This document shows, one piece after another, positions 24,560 through 32,194 of a stretch of 41,885 bases of DNA. The DNA is from Pseudomonadota bacterium (GTDB lineage: Bacteria; Pseudomonadota; Alphaproteobacteria; JACQOE01). The stretch covers positions 1-41,885 of the forward strand of contig JACQOE010000047.1 of assembly GCA_016202695.1 (NCBI GenBank), written 5' to 3'. A model generated the notes under the pieces. It was not told the origin of the DNA and did no database searches. It saw nothing but the letters and a program-made list of their open reading frames with translations. A program made the translations under genes and the position numbers. Within the stretch, counting starts at the first letter, position 1, and every line of letters starts with the position of its first letter.

Positions 24560-25858
24560 TCAGCGCAGCGGCAGGAGAAGATCGGGCAGAAAGGTGGCCA
24601 GCGGCGGGAACAAGGTCGTAACCAGCAGCGTGCCGACGAGCACGACGAAAATCGGCCAGCAGTACCGCCAAAACTCCTGCATGCTGATTTCGGCCATTCG
24701 GCAGACGAGGTACATGGTCAGGCCGTAAGGCGGCGTAATCAGGCCGATTAGCAGATTGAAGACGGTGATGACTCCGAAGTGCACCGTGTCGATGCCGAGG
24801 GCGTTCACGGTCGGCATCAGGAGCGGCACGACGACGAGGATGATCGGCACCGTGTCGATCAGGCAGCCGAGGACGAGATAGAGGAGATTCACCCCGAGCA
24901 GGAAAACGACCGGGTCCTCGGTGAACCCGGTCACCCACTGGGTAACCGCGGTGGCGGCGCCGAACAGCGTGATCACGCGCGCAAAGGCGGCGGCGGCGGC
25001 GATAATGAAGAAGATCGACGCGCTGAGCTTCAGGGTCTCGATCAGCTGGTGGGCGAAGCGCGCCACCGTCAGCTCGCGGTAGAGCGGGCCGCCGACCAGG
25101 AGCACCGCGCCGACGCCGATCACGGCGGCCTCGGTCGGGGTGGCGATTCCGCCGAGGATGCCGCCCAGCACCGAGAACGGGATCAACAGGACCGGAAGGC
25201 TGATCGCGGTCGTGCGCAGCCGGCGCCGATAGGGCATCCGGTCGCTGCGCGGGTAGCCGTGGCGGCGCGCGACGACATAGGCGAGAAGAATCAGGAACAG
25301 GCCGAGCAGGATGCCCGGTATGGCGCCGCCGAGGAACAGGCGGCCGACCGAGGCGTCGGTCGCCGCCGCGAAGATGATGAAGGCGACGCTCGGCGGCACC
25401 AGGGGGCCGATCGTCGCCGCCCCGGCGATAACCGAGGCGGCGTAGCCGGCGGGAAAGCCGCTTCGGCTCATCGCCGGAATCAGGATCGAGCCGGTCGCCG
25501 CGGCGTCGGCGAGGTCCGATCCGGACATGCCGGCCATGATCATGTTGACGATCACGCTGACATGGGCGAGCCCGCCGCGGATGTGGCCGACCCAAGCCAT
25601 GGTGGCGTCGACCAGGCGCTGGGTCACGCCGCTCACGAGCGCCAGGTTGCCCATCAGGATGAAGAACGGGATTGCCAGGAGCAGGAAGCTGTTGACCCCC
25701 TGCCACATGGCGGTCGGCAAGACGCTCAGGGGCAGTGGCACCGGGCTCACAAGGATCCCGGCCAGGCTGGCGGCGGCGAGGGTGAAGGCGACGGGCACGC
25801 GCAGCGCCAGCAGCACGAGGAACGTGCCGAACGTGAGCGTCAGCGGCGACTCGATCAA
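24560..25858 (-). CDS. dctM: TRAP transporter large permease (DctM)
   Basis: The 12-helix-class ion-coupled permease of a TRAP importer, 432 aa. Conserved features: GVTQRLVDATMAWVGHIRGG, the MAGMSGSDLADAAATGSILIPAM block and GLITPPYGLTMYLVCRMA near the C-terminus. The start is inferred as TTG at 25856-25858 because it overlaps the dctQ stop (TTGA, 4 bp) and gives the family length; the first in-frame ATG at 25945 would lie inside dctQ and add Arg-rich residues. Third gene of dctP-dctQ-dctM. Confidence 0.94.
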   Translation of the reverse strand: MIESPLTLTFGTFLVLLALRVPVAFTLAAASLAGILVSPVPLPLSVLPTAMWQGVNSFLLLAIPFFILMGNLALVSGVTQRLVDATMAWVGHIRGGLAHVSVIVNMIMAGMSGSDLADAAATGSILIPAMSRSGFPAGYAASVIAGAATIGPLVPPSVAFIIFAAATDASVGRLFLGGAIPGILLGLFLILLAYVVARRHGYPRSDRMPYRRRLRTTAISLPVLLIPFSVLGGILGGIATPTEAAVIGVGAVLLVGGPLYRELTVARFAHQLIETLKLSASIFFIIAAAAAFARVITLFGAATAVTQWVTGFTEDPVVFLLGVNLLYLVLGCLIDTVPIILVVVPLLMPTVNALGIDTVHFGVITVFNLLIGLITPPYGLTMYLVCRMAEISMQEFWRYCWPIFVVLVGTLLVTTLFPPLATFLPDLLLPLR

Positions 25859-26442
25859 GGGTTTCCGCTGCCCTGTTCGGCGCCGCGACCGACGCCCAGC
25901 CGGAGCCCGAGGTCGATCACGACGTAGGCCAGCATCAGCGTGCATCCAACCGGAACGGCGTAGGCGAAGGCGGCGATCGAGACGTCGAGCGTGATCATCG
26001 TCTGGCCGATCTGCAGGGTGGCGGTTTGCCAGCCCTCCTTGACGAGAACCACGAGGACGGCGAGGACGACGACGTCGGCACCAAGGCTAACGATCCGCTG
26101 TGCCCGCCCGGGAAGAACGTCGTAGAATACGCCGACGGCCATGTGGGATCCGGTGCGCTGCACCATTGCCGCGCCCCAGAAGGTCATCCAGATCAACATC
26201 AGGCGCGCGAACTCCTCGGTCCACGAGGCGAACAGAGCGCCCGCCGGGGCGTATCGCACGACGACCTGGAGGGTGCCGGCGTAGAGCATGCCGAGCATCA
26301 GGAACAGGCCGACGGCGACCTCCAGCAGCCTGCCCGCGCGCGCGACGGGGTGGCGGCCGGCCGGGGCGGCTCTCAGGAGCCAGCACAGAATCAGCGCGCT
26401 GGCGGCCGCCAAGCCGATCATGAGCGGCAGGCTCGCGTCCAT
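25855..26442 (-). CDS. dctQ: TRAP transporter small permease (DctQ)
   Basis: Small membrane subunit that bridges the binding protein and DctM, 195 aa with about five hydrophobic segments: one N-terminal extra helix (LPLMIGLAAASALILCWLL), then the usual DctQ four-helix core. The family-typical SWTEEFARLMLIWMTFWGAA (about residues 78-97) is present. ATG at 26442; the longer frame to 26508 adds a low-complexity, unlikely N-terminus. Stop overlaps the dctM start by 4 bp. Confidence 0.92.
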   Translation of the reverse strand: MDASLPLMIGLAAASALILCWLLRAAPAGRHPVARAGRLLEVAVGLFLMLGMLYAGTLQVVVRYAPAGALFASWTEEFARLMLIWMTFWGAAMVQRTGSHMAVGVFYDVLPGRAQRIVSLGADVVVLAVLVVLVKEGWQTATLQIGQTMITLDVSIAAFAYAVPVGCTLMLAYVVIDLGLRLGVGRGAEQGSGNP

Positions 26443-26534
26443 GGTTCGCGTTCGCGTCGGCGACGACGGCCGCGGAAACGCCGGCGCGGCCGTGGACCGC
26501 GCCGGCAAGCCGGTCTACGCGGCGTCCCGGGCCG

Positions 26535-27518
26535 TCACTGCGCGCCCATCGTGGCGAGCGCCTGGTTGACGATCTCCTCGCCGATGCGCTTGGCGTAGGC
26601 GTCGTGGACCGGCTTGAGCGCCTTGCGGAACGGCTCGGCATCGGGGCGCGTCACCTGGATGCCGTGCCGGGTCATGATGTCGACCGCGTTGTCGTCGATG
26701 GTCTTGGCCGCCGTCCGCGAGGCCGCGGCGCCGGCCTTGGCGGCGGCCATGAAGACGTTCTTGAGATCGTCGGAGAGGGCGTTGAACTTGGCAAGGTTCA
26801 TCATCAGGACGTTGGCGGTGTACGAGTGATTGGTCAGCGTCAGGTACTTCGTGACCTCGTACTGCTTGGCGTCGATGAAGCCGGCGTAGTTGGTGTCGAC
26901 GCCGTCGATGGTCCTCTGTTGCAGACCCATGTAGACCTCCGGCCAGGCCATGGGGACGGCGTTGGCGCCGAGCGCGCGCCAGGTGTCGACGTAGAGCCGG
27001 TTCTCGACGACGCGGATCTTGAGGCCCTTCACGTCGTCGATCGAGTTGATCGGCCTGACCGAGTTCAGGACGCCGCGGAAGCCGATCTCGCCAAAGACGA
27101 GGCCCTTCACATTCTGGGCCTCGAGCGTCTTCAACGCCATCTGGCCGGCCTTGCCGTCGAGCACCTTCCGGGCGACGTCGTAGGTCGGATAGAAGAACGG
27201 CAGCTCGCTGAGCTGCATCGCCGACGACAGCGTCGCCATCGGCGGCACGGCACCCGAAAGCAGATCGAGCTGGCCGGTCTTCACCTGGTTGGCGAGCTCG
27301 AGCTCGCCGCCGAGGGCCGCGCCCGGGAAGATCTGAATCGTGAGCTTCCCACCCGTGTTCTTCTCGACTTCCTGCTTGAACGTTTCCGCCATGACGCCGT
27401 TCGGATGCTTCGGCGTGACGCTGGTGCCGAGGCGGAATACGGTCTGGGCGGACAGACCTGTGGCGGTCGCAAGACTCAGGACCGCGGCCACAACAAGGGC
27501 TTTGCTCAACGTTCTCAT
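26535..27518 (-). CDS. dctP: TRAP transporter substrate-binding protein (DctP)
   Basis: Periplasmic receptor of the TRAP system, 327 aa. The start at 27518 has GGAGGT 6 nt upstream; signal peptide about residues 1-25 (MRTLSKALVVAAVLSLATAT, ending GLSAQ). Conserved DctP features are the PKHPNGVMAETFKQEVEKNT region, GELELANQVKTGQLDLLSG, and the ligand-contact LKIRVVENRLYVDTWRALGA plus MGLQQRTIDGVDTN. Ninety-two bp separate it from dctQ; the three genes form one complete importer. The substrate is probably a small carboxylic acid, as in most of the family, but is not determinable here. Confidence 0.95.
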   Translation of the reverse strand: MRTLSKALVVAAVLSLATATGLSAQTVFRLGTSVTPKHPNGVMAETFKQEVEKNTGGKLTIQIFPGAALGGELELANQVKTGQLDLLSGAVPPMATLSSAMQLSELPFFYPTYDVARKVLDGKAGQMALKTLEAQNVKGLVFGEIGFRGVLNSVRPINSIDDVKGLKIRVVENRLYVDTWRALGANAVPMAWPEVYMGLQQRTIDGVDTNYAGFIDAKQYEVTKYLTLTNHSYTANVLMMNLAKFNALSDDLKNVFMAAAKAGAAASRTAAKTIDDNAVDIMTRHGIQVTRPDAEPFRKALKPVHDAYAKRIGEEIVNQALATMGAQ

Positions 27519-27539
27519 TGAACCACCTCCCAAGGTTGG

Positions 27540-27567
27540 GCACCCGCACGACCCGGTGGGCGGGTGC
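27540..27567 (-). promoter_or_regulatory. Leader hairpin just upstream of dctP ribosome binding site
   Basis: Perfect 8-bp inverted repeat GCACCCGC (27540-27547) and GCGGGTGC (27560-27567) with a 12-nt loop. In the dctP mRNA it would form about 10 nt before the Shine-Dalgarno sequence. It could stabilise the leader or modulate translation; no T-tract follows, so it is not an obvious terminator. Confidence 0.35.
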
Positions 27568-27679
27568 TTGCTTCAGCGGCCACGCGTCAGGCGGATGCGA
27601 GCCGGGTGTTCAGTCGGTTACGCGGTCGGCCGGTCGACGTTCTGCCGGACATGATCGAGTGGCCACGATCCGACGGAGT

Positions 27680-27714
27680 TCGGATATTGCGTAGACCGAA
27701 CGCAAGGTATCCGA
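27680..27714. repeat. Imperfect 13-bp inverted repeat upstream of dctP
   Basis: Left arm 27680-27692 (TCGGATATTGCGT) pairs with right arm 27700-27714 (ACGCAAGGTATCCGA) except for a 2-nt bulge, around a 7-nt loop. It lies about 165 bp upstream of the dctP start and just outside the MITE-like element. It may be an operator dyad for the TRAP operon or a hairpin of a former mobile element; the sequence does not decide. Confidence 0.45.
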
Positions 27715-27747
27715 TTTGAACCCCCGAAGGAAGGGGCGGCGGTCGGC

Positions 27748-27887
27748 GGTAGTGTCTCACTTTGCCCTTCATGCTTCGCCAGGCTCAGCATGAGGGCCTT
27801 GAAAATCCGCCTCACGCCTCAAGCCTGTCCCCGGGCTTGACCCGGGGGCCTGTCGAAGGGTGAGGCAGTTCAAAATGAGTCACTACC
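27748..27887. mobile_element. MITE-like 140-bp element with 17-bp terminal inverted repeats
   Basis: Termini are GGTAGTGTCTCACTTTG (27748-27764) and, inverted, GGTAGTGACTCATTTTG (27871-27887): 15 of 17 positions match. The element is flanked on both sides by CGGC (27744-27747 and 27888-27891), a possible 4-bp target duplication, although CGGC is a common tetramer in such GC-rich DNA. Inside are two imperfect palindromes of the intergenic-repeat type: one near 27766-27795 (CATGCT pairing with AGCATG) and one near 27813-27864 built on CCTCAAGCCTGTCC and GGGTGAGG. No ORF. A transposase supplied in trans would be required. Confidence 0.55.
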
Positions 27888-27904
27888 CGGCCGGCCGCGA
27901 GCGG

Positions 27905-29596
27905 TCACTCGGCGAGGATCGCGTCGGCGATCTTCTCCGCGCACATGATGGTCGGAATGTTGGTATTCGCCGCCGGCACGAACGGCATCAACGAGGCGTC
28001 GACCACCCTGAGGCCGTGCACGCCGCGCACCCGCGCGCTCGCATCGGTCACCGCCATCGCATCGTCGTCGGCGCCCATTCGGCAGGTTCCGCAGACGTGC
28101 CAGATGCCGGTTACCGTCTTGCGCAGGAAGGCCTCGAGTGCGGCATCGTCGTCGAGCAGGGCCGAGAGCGTGAGCCCCTCGGTGATGGCGGCGCGGATAA
28201 AGGCGCGGCGCACCGGCCCCGGTCCCTGCATCAGGCAGGCGCCGATTCCCGTCAGCAGCAGGTTGACGAGCGTAAGCCGGTTGACGTTCCGGACGCGCTC
28301 GGAGTAGCTGGTCGGAAACGGATCCCGCGCCGTCGAGCTGAGCGGCTCCTCGGCCAGCATCGCCGCCACCATGCGCATGCCGTGCTTGAGACGCTCGCAG
28401 TCGCGCGGGTCGGAAAGCATGGCGAAGACCACCTCCGGCTCCTGGCGACTGTTGCCCGGGGCCAGGCGCACGTAGCCGCGCGAAAACGGCTTGGCGATCC
28501 AGATCTGGAAGCTGCCGAGCTGCTTGCCGAGCGGATGCCAGGCGGAGCGCGAGGCGGTGTTGAGGACCATGTCCACCGGTGGGCAGCCCTCGACGCCGGA
28601 GGAATAGCGCAGGTTGACGACGACGTGGCGACCCACCGCCGGATCGAAGCGGGCCGCCGGCGGCAGCGTGACGCAGATTGCGGTGGCCGGATGGTCGTGC
28701 AGATTGCGGCCGACGCCGGGCAGGTCGGCCGCGACCTCGATGCCGTGGCCCTTGAGTTCCGCCGCCGGTCCGATGCCGGCGCGCAGCAACAGCGCCGGCG
28801 AGTGGATGGCCCCGGCGCAGACGATCACCTGCCGTCCGGCAATCGATTCGGGCATGCCGTCACGCTCGACCTCGACGCCGGTGACGCGGTTGCCGTCCAT
28901 CAGCAGGCGGCGAACGACGGTGCCGGGAAGAACGCGCAGGTTCGGGCGCCCGCGCGTCGCCGCGTCGAGATAGGCGATCGCCGAAGAAACCCGCTGGTTG
29001 TCCGCATTCGAACAGGGGACGGGGAAGTACCCCTCGACGAAGGACCCGTTCATGTCGGCGTGGTAGGAATAGCCGGCACTCCGCCACGCCTCGGCCACGG
29101 CCCGGGAAAAGCCCTCCCAGCGGTCCGGAAAGATGCGCCGGATGGGGATCGGCCCATCCCGGCCATGCTCGGGACCGTCGAAGTCGAGGTCGCGCTCGAG
29201 CTTGCGGAAATAGGGCAGGACATCGCCCCACCCCCAGCCCTTGGCGCCCATTCGCTCCCACTCGTCGTAGTCGGCCGGCGCACCGCGGACGGCAATCTGG
29301 CCGTTTATGCTGGACCCGCCGCCCATGACCCGCGCCTGCTCGTAGCGGCGCTCCGGCGAGGGTTCGGGCGCGTTGCGCGAGGCCGGCTGGAATGCAACTC
29401 GAAGGTCGGGCCAGATGTAGCCGGGGTTGTTGTAGGCACGGCCCGGATAGCCGTCGAGGATATCGTCGGGCACCTGTCCCGGCGGAGTGTCGGGACCGGC
29501 TTCGATCAGGAGCACCCGGTTCGTCGGCCGCGCCGAAAGTCGGCCGGTTATCGCGCAGCCGGCCGAGCCGCCGCCAACGACGATGTAATCGTACAT
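27905..29596 (-). CDS. GMC-family FAD oxidoreductase (choline dehydrogenase-like)
   Basis: Flavoprotein of 563 aa in the glucose-methanol-choline family. N-terminal FAD site DYIVVGGGSAGCAITGRLSA (residues 3-22), GMC signature 1 (ARVMGGGSSINGQIAVRG), signature 2 region (CAGAIHSPALLLRAGIGP), and the C-terminal catalytic block with His (IWHVCGTCRMG) and the closing NTNIPTIMCAEKIADAIL. The ATG at 29596 is preceded by a GGGGGT site. Family members oxidise alcohols (choline, polyethylene glycol, long-chain alcohols); the substrate is not predictable. It is separated from the TRAP operon by the MITE-like element; whether the two are functionally linked is unclear. Confidence 0.95.
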   Translation of the reverse strand: MYDYIVVGGGSAGCAITGRLSARPTNRVLLIEAGPDTPPGQVPDDILDGYPGRAYNNPGYIWPDLRVAFQPASRNAPEPSPERRYEQARVMGGGSSINGQIAVRGAPADYDEWERMGAKGWGWGDVLPYFRKLERDLDFDGPEHGRDGPIPIRRIFPDRWEGFSRAVAEAWRSAGYSYHADMNGSFVEGYFPVPCSNADNQRVSSAIAYLDAATRGRPNLRVLPGTVVRRLLMDGNRVTGVEVERDGMPESIAGRQVIVCAGAIHSPALLLRAGIGPAAELKGHGIEVAADLPGVGRNLHDHPATAICVTLPPAARFDPAVGRHVVVNLRYSSGVEGCPPVDMVLNTASRSAWHPLGKQLGSFQIWIAKPFSRGYVRLAPGNSRQEPEVVFAMLSDPRDCERLKHGMRMVAAMLAEEPLSSTARDPFPTSYSERVRNVNRLTLVNLLLTGIGACLMQGPGPVRRAFIRAAITEGLTLSALLDDDAALEAFLRKTVTGIWHVCGTCRMGADDDAMAVTDASARVRGVHGLRVVDASLMPFVPAANTNIPTIMCAEKIADAILAE

Positions 29597-29758
29597 GCTC
29601 GACACCCCCTGAGTCCTAGGCTCCGTCGAATGAAGTTGCTTTCCGTGGCTGGCCGAGCGCCGCGCCGACGGATTTTCCACATCGGCGGATCATACCGCAG
29701 GCCGATGGCCTTGTCCTTCCGGCGATCGGCGATGGCAACGGAGCCGCCGGTACCAGGT

Positions 29759-30181
29759 TCAATGCCGGGCGAGGGTCGCCTTGAGGTGTCGGGCGAAGAA
29801 CTCCGTCAGTCCGACCCGGTTCAGGTGATCGGTATCGAAATAAAAGCGCGGCTCGGGCATGGCGAGGGAGAAGTCGTGGAACGGCACCTCGTCGGCCGCC
29901 AGCAGGGCGGAGATCGTGTCGTCAAACGCCGCCTCGTCGGGAAGCTGGCCGTGGAACCGGGCGGGAACCGGCATCTTGATGACGACCACGCGCGCACCCT
30001 GCCGCCGGGCCAGCGCGACGAGGGTCGCGAACTCCCGGAGGTACCGCGAGAAGACCGCGGGATCGCGGGCCGTGTCCGCGCCGGCGCGGAACCCGGACCC
30101 GATGCCTGTCGCCGCGATCGCCGGCCCCGACGCGGTTCGTGCGGCGAATGAGCGGGGCGGAAACGGCGGCGAGTCGCTCCG
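29759..30181 (-). pseudogene. 5'-truncated gene, C-terminal part of an SGNH-like envelope protein
   Basis: The frame is open from 30181 to the stop at 29759 and gives a sensible C-terminal domain: TGIGSGFRAGADTARDPAVF, then YLREFATLVALARRQGARVV, PVPARFHG, and finally RFYFDTDHLNRVGLTEFFAR. The DTDHLN..G end resembles the catalytic Asp/His block of SGNH/AlgX/DltD-like proteins. There is no ATG, and the first GTG (29989) leaves only 76 residues, so the 5' part is missing. The frame is the same as that of the cytochrome oxidase subunit IV gene and begins immediately after its TAG. Probably a remnant left by rearrangement. Confidence 0.55.
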
Positions 30182-30505
30182 CTAGAGTCCGGCGGCGAAG
30201 AACTTGAGCCGCGTGAAGAACGTATAGTCGCCTTCAAACGCGCCGATGCCGAGGAACACCAGCACCAGCACCGGCGGGACCAAGATGGCGTACATCAGGG
30301 CCAGCCTCTCCCACAGCATGTGCATGAAGACGGCGACGATCAGCCCCGCCTTCAGCAACATGAGCACGACGATCAGGGACCACCTGAGGTATCCCTGAAC
30401 GTGGAAGTAGTCGACGAGATAAGAGGCCGTGCTGAGAACGAACAGCCATCCCCAGATCTGGAGGTAGATTTTGATCGGGTGTTGCTGGCCCTCGACGTGT
30501 GCCAT
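30182..30505 (-). CDS. Cytochrome c oxidase subunit IV family protein
   Basis: Small membrane protein of 107 aa with three hydrophobic helices. The segment LRWSLIVVLMLLKAGLIVAVFMHMLWE contains the KAgLiva.FMHl pattern of bacterial subunit IV (CoxD/CtaF, CyoD-related). Last gene of the oxidase operon, 9 bp after the second subunit III gene. Subunit IV is thought to stabilise the core complex. Its TAG is followed in the same frame by the truncated gene listed separately. Confidence 0.9.
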   Translation of the reverse strand: MAHVEGQQHPIKIYLQIWGWLFVLSTASYLVDYFHVQGYLRWSLIVVLMLLKAGLIVAVFMHMLWERLALMYAILVPPVLVLVFLGIGAFEGDYTFFTRLKFFAAGL

Positions 30506-30514
30506 TTTTCCCTC

Positions 30515-31240
30515 TCACCAGAGATAGAACAACGCGAAGATGAAGACCCACACCAGGTCGACGAAGTGCCAGTAGAGACCGGTGATCTCGACGATCTCGT
30601 AGGTCCCCTTCCTGCCGGTCAGGAAGCCCGGCCGATTGTGGTCGAAAGCGCCCCGCAAGACCTTGGTGGCCATGATGATCAGGAAGATCACGCCGACCGA
30701 CACGTGAAAGCCGTGGAACCCCGTGATCATGAAGAAGCTCGAGCCGAACTGAGGCGCGCCCCACGGGTTGCCCCAGGGACGCACCCCCTCCAGGATCAGC
30801 TTGGTCCACTCGAAGGCCTGCATGCCGACGAAGGTGGCGCCGAAGGCCGCGGTGGCCAGCATCAGGGCCGCGGTCTTGATGCGGTCGCGCCGATAGCCGA
30901 AGTTGACCGCCATGGCCATCGTCCCGCTGCTGCTGATCAGGATGAAGGTCATGATGGCGATCAGGATGAGGGGGATCTCCGTCCCTCCGATCGTCAAGGC
31001 GAAGACCTTGCTGGGGTTGGGCCAAGGCACGGTGGTGGAGATTCGCACGGTCATGTACGAGATCAGGAAACAGCTGAAGATGAAGGTGTCGCTGAGGAGG
31101 AAGATCCACATCATCGCCTTGCCCCAGGGGACGTTCTTGAACGCCCGCTGATCCGAGGACCAGTCGGCGACGATGCCTTGCCAGCCTTCCGGCAGCGCGA
31201 GGGCTTCTCCGGTATGAGTGAGCGCGGTTGTTTGTGCCAT
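30515..31240 (-). CDS. Cytochrome c oxidase subunit III (second copy in cluster)
   Basis: Integral membrane protein of 241 aa with the conserved subunit III features: MMWIFLLSDTFIFSCFLISY (first core helix), TFVGMQAFEWTKLILEGV with the Glu near a helix end, FFMITGFHGFHVSVGVIFLI and the closing TGLYWHFVDLVWVFIFALFYLW. The start at 31240 (MAQTT) is preferred, with AGGA 9 nt upstream; ATG at 31249 is possible. It lies 14 bp after the upstream paralogue (31255-32118) and is longer and closer to the classical family, so it is probably the functional subunit III. Confidence 0.92.
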   Translation of the reverse strand: MAQTTALTHTGEALALPEGWQGIVADWSSDQRAFKNVPWGKAMMWIFLLSDTFIFSCFLISYMTVRISTTVPWPNPSKVFALTIGGTEIPLILIAIMTFILISSSGTMAMAVNFGYRRDRIKTAALMLATAAFGATFVGMQAFEWTKLILEGVRPWGNPWGAPQFGSSFFMITGFHGFHVSVGVIFLIIMATKVLRGAFDHNRPGFLTGRKGTYEIVEITGLYWHFVDLVWVFIFALFYLW

Positions 31241-31254
31241 GTCCCGCATCCTGT

Positions 31255-32118
31255 TTACGTAATCAACAAAAGACCGAACAAGACCACCCAGACCACGAGC
31301 AGGAAGTGCCAGTAAACGGCGCACAACTCCACGCTCGCCTGCACCCGGAAGACCTCGACCCCGCGCCACAGCTTGGCGGTGGTCAGGCCCCAGGCCACGA
31401 GGCCGCCCAGCAGGTGCAGCCCGTGCAGCGCGGTGATCAGGTAAAAGAAGGAGTTGGCCGGGTTTGCGGCGGCAAAATAACCCGTGGCGCGGAGTTGCTG
31501 CCACGCCAGGAGCTGCCCGGCCAGGAAGGCAAAGGCAAAGACGCCGCCCGCAAGCAGACCCAGCTTGGCCCCTTCATCCTGTCCCCGCCTCGCGCTCACC
31601 CGCGCCCATTGCAGCGCGATACTGCTCAGGATCAGCACCGCCGTATTCGGCCACAGCAGCCATGGTTCGGGCAGGGGGCGCCAGTCCGGAAACGCCATCC
31701 GCTCGGCATAGGCGGCGACAAGGAGCGAGAACACGACCGCGACCACGGCCAGAAACACCCTCAGGCCGAGCGTCGCCGAGGGCAGCGAGGAGGCGCGTCC
31801 GTCGTGAAGGTGAACGACCTTGCCCGGAACCGGCAGCCAGGGCTTTTCGGTCAGGGTTTGCCCGATGAAATAGGCGCCGGCGATCAGCGACAGGACGATG
31901 GTCGCGCCGACGACGATCAGATAGATCAGGCCGGGCGCGGCAGCGGCGCTCCCTGAGACATGCGCGCTGGCCTCGGCCGCGCCCCCAAGCAGCCCCGCGA
32001 CGACGACGGCCAAGACACGAGAGACTCGCACGCGCGAGCGGCGCGGACGCGCACCGGGGGACATCGCCGGCGCGGGCATGAGGCCGTCCCGCCGTGACAG
32101 TCGGATGAAACGACTCAC
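31255..32118 (-). CDS. Cytochrome c oxidase subunit III family protein (first, divergent copy)
   Basis: Protein of 287 aa. The start is a GTG at 32116-32118 supported by GGGGAGG 7 nt upstream, in preference to in-frame ATGs at 32163 (no ribosome binding site), 32079 and 32064. An Arg-rich N-terminus and a signal-like helix (VLAVVVAGLLGGAAEASAHV) are followed by further helices and a subunit III-type C-terminus (NSFFYLITALHGLHLLGGLV and ELCAVYWHFLLVVWVVLFGL). It differs strongly from the next gene, so this is not a recent duplication. In some bacteria a long subunit III-related protein sits beside the canonical one; it may be an assembly or regulatory subunit. Confidence 0.85.
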   Translation of the reverse strand: MSRFIRLSRRDGLMPAPAMSPGARPRRSRVRVSRVLAVVVAGLLGGAAEASAHVSGSAAAAPGLIYLIVVGATIVLSLIAGAYFIGQTLTEKPWLPVPGKVVHLHDGRASSLPSATLGLRVFLAVVAVVFSLLVAAYAERMAFPDWRPLPEPWLLWPNTAVLILSSIALQWARVSARRGQDEGAKLGLLAGGVFAFAFLAGQLLAWQQLRATGYFAAANPANSFFYLITALHGLHLLGGLVAWGLTTAKLWRGVEVFRVQASVELCAVYWHFLLVVWVVLFGLLLIT

Positions 32119-32194
32119 GCCCAAGCCTCCCCGGGCCGCCGCCCTGGCTCGTCGCGACGCCATCGCCGACACCGACCGGGCACTCGATACGCCC

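Noticed and set aside
27860..30151. 763-codon plus-strand frame across the GMC gene
   Set aside because: Antisense shadow of a complete GMC oxidoreductase; His/Arg/Gly-rich without motifs.
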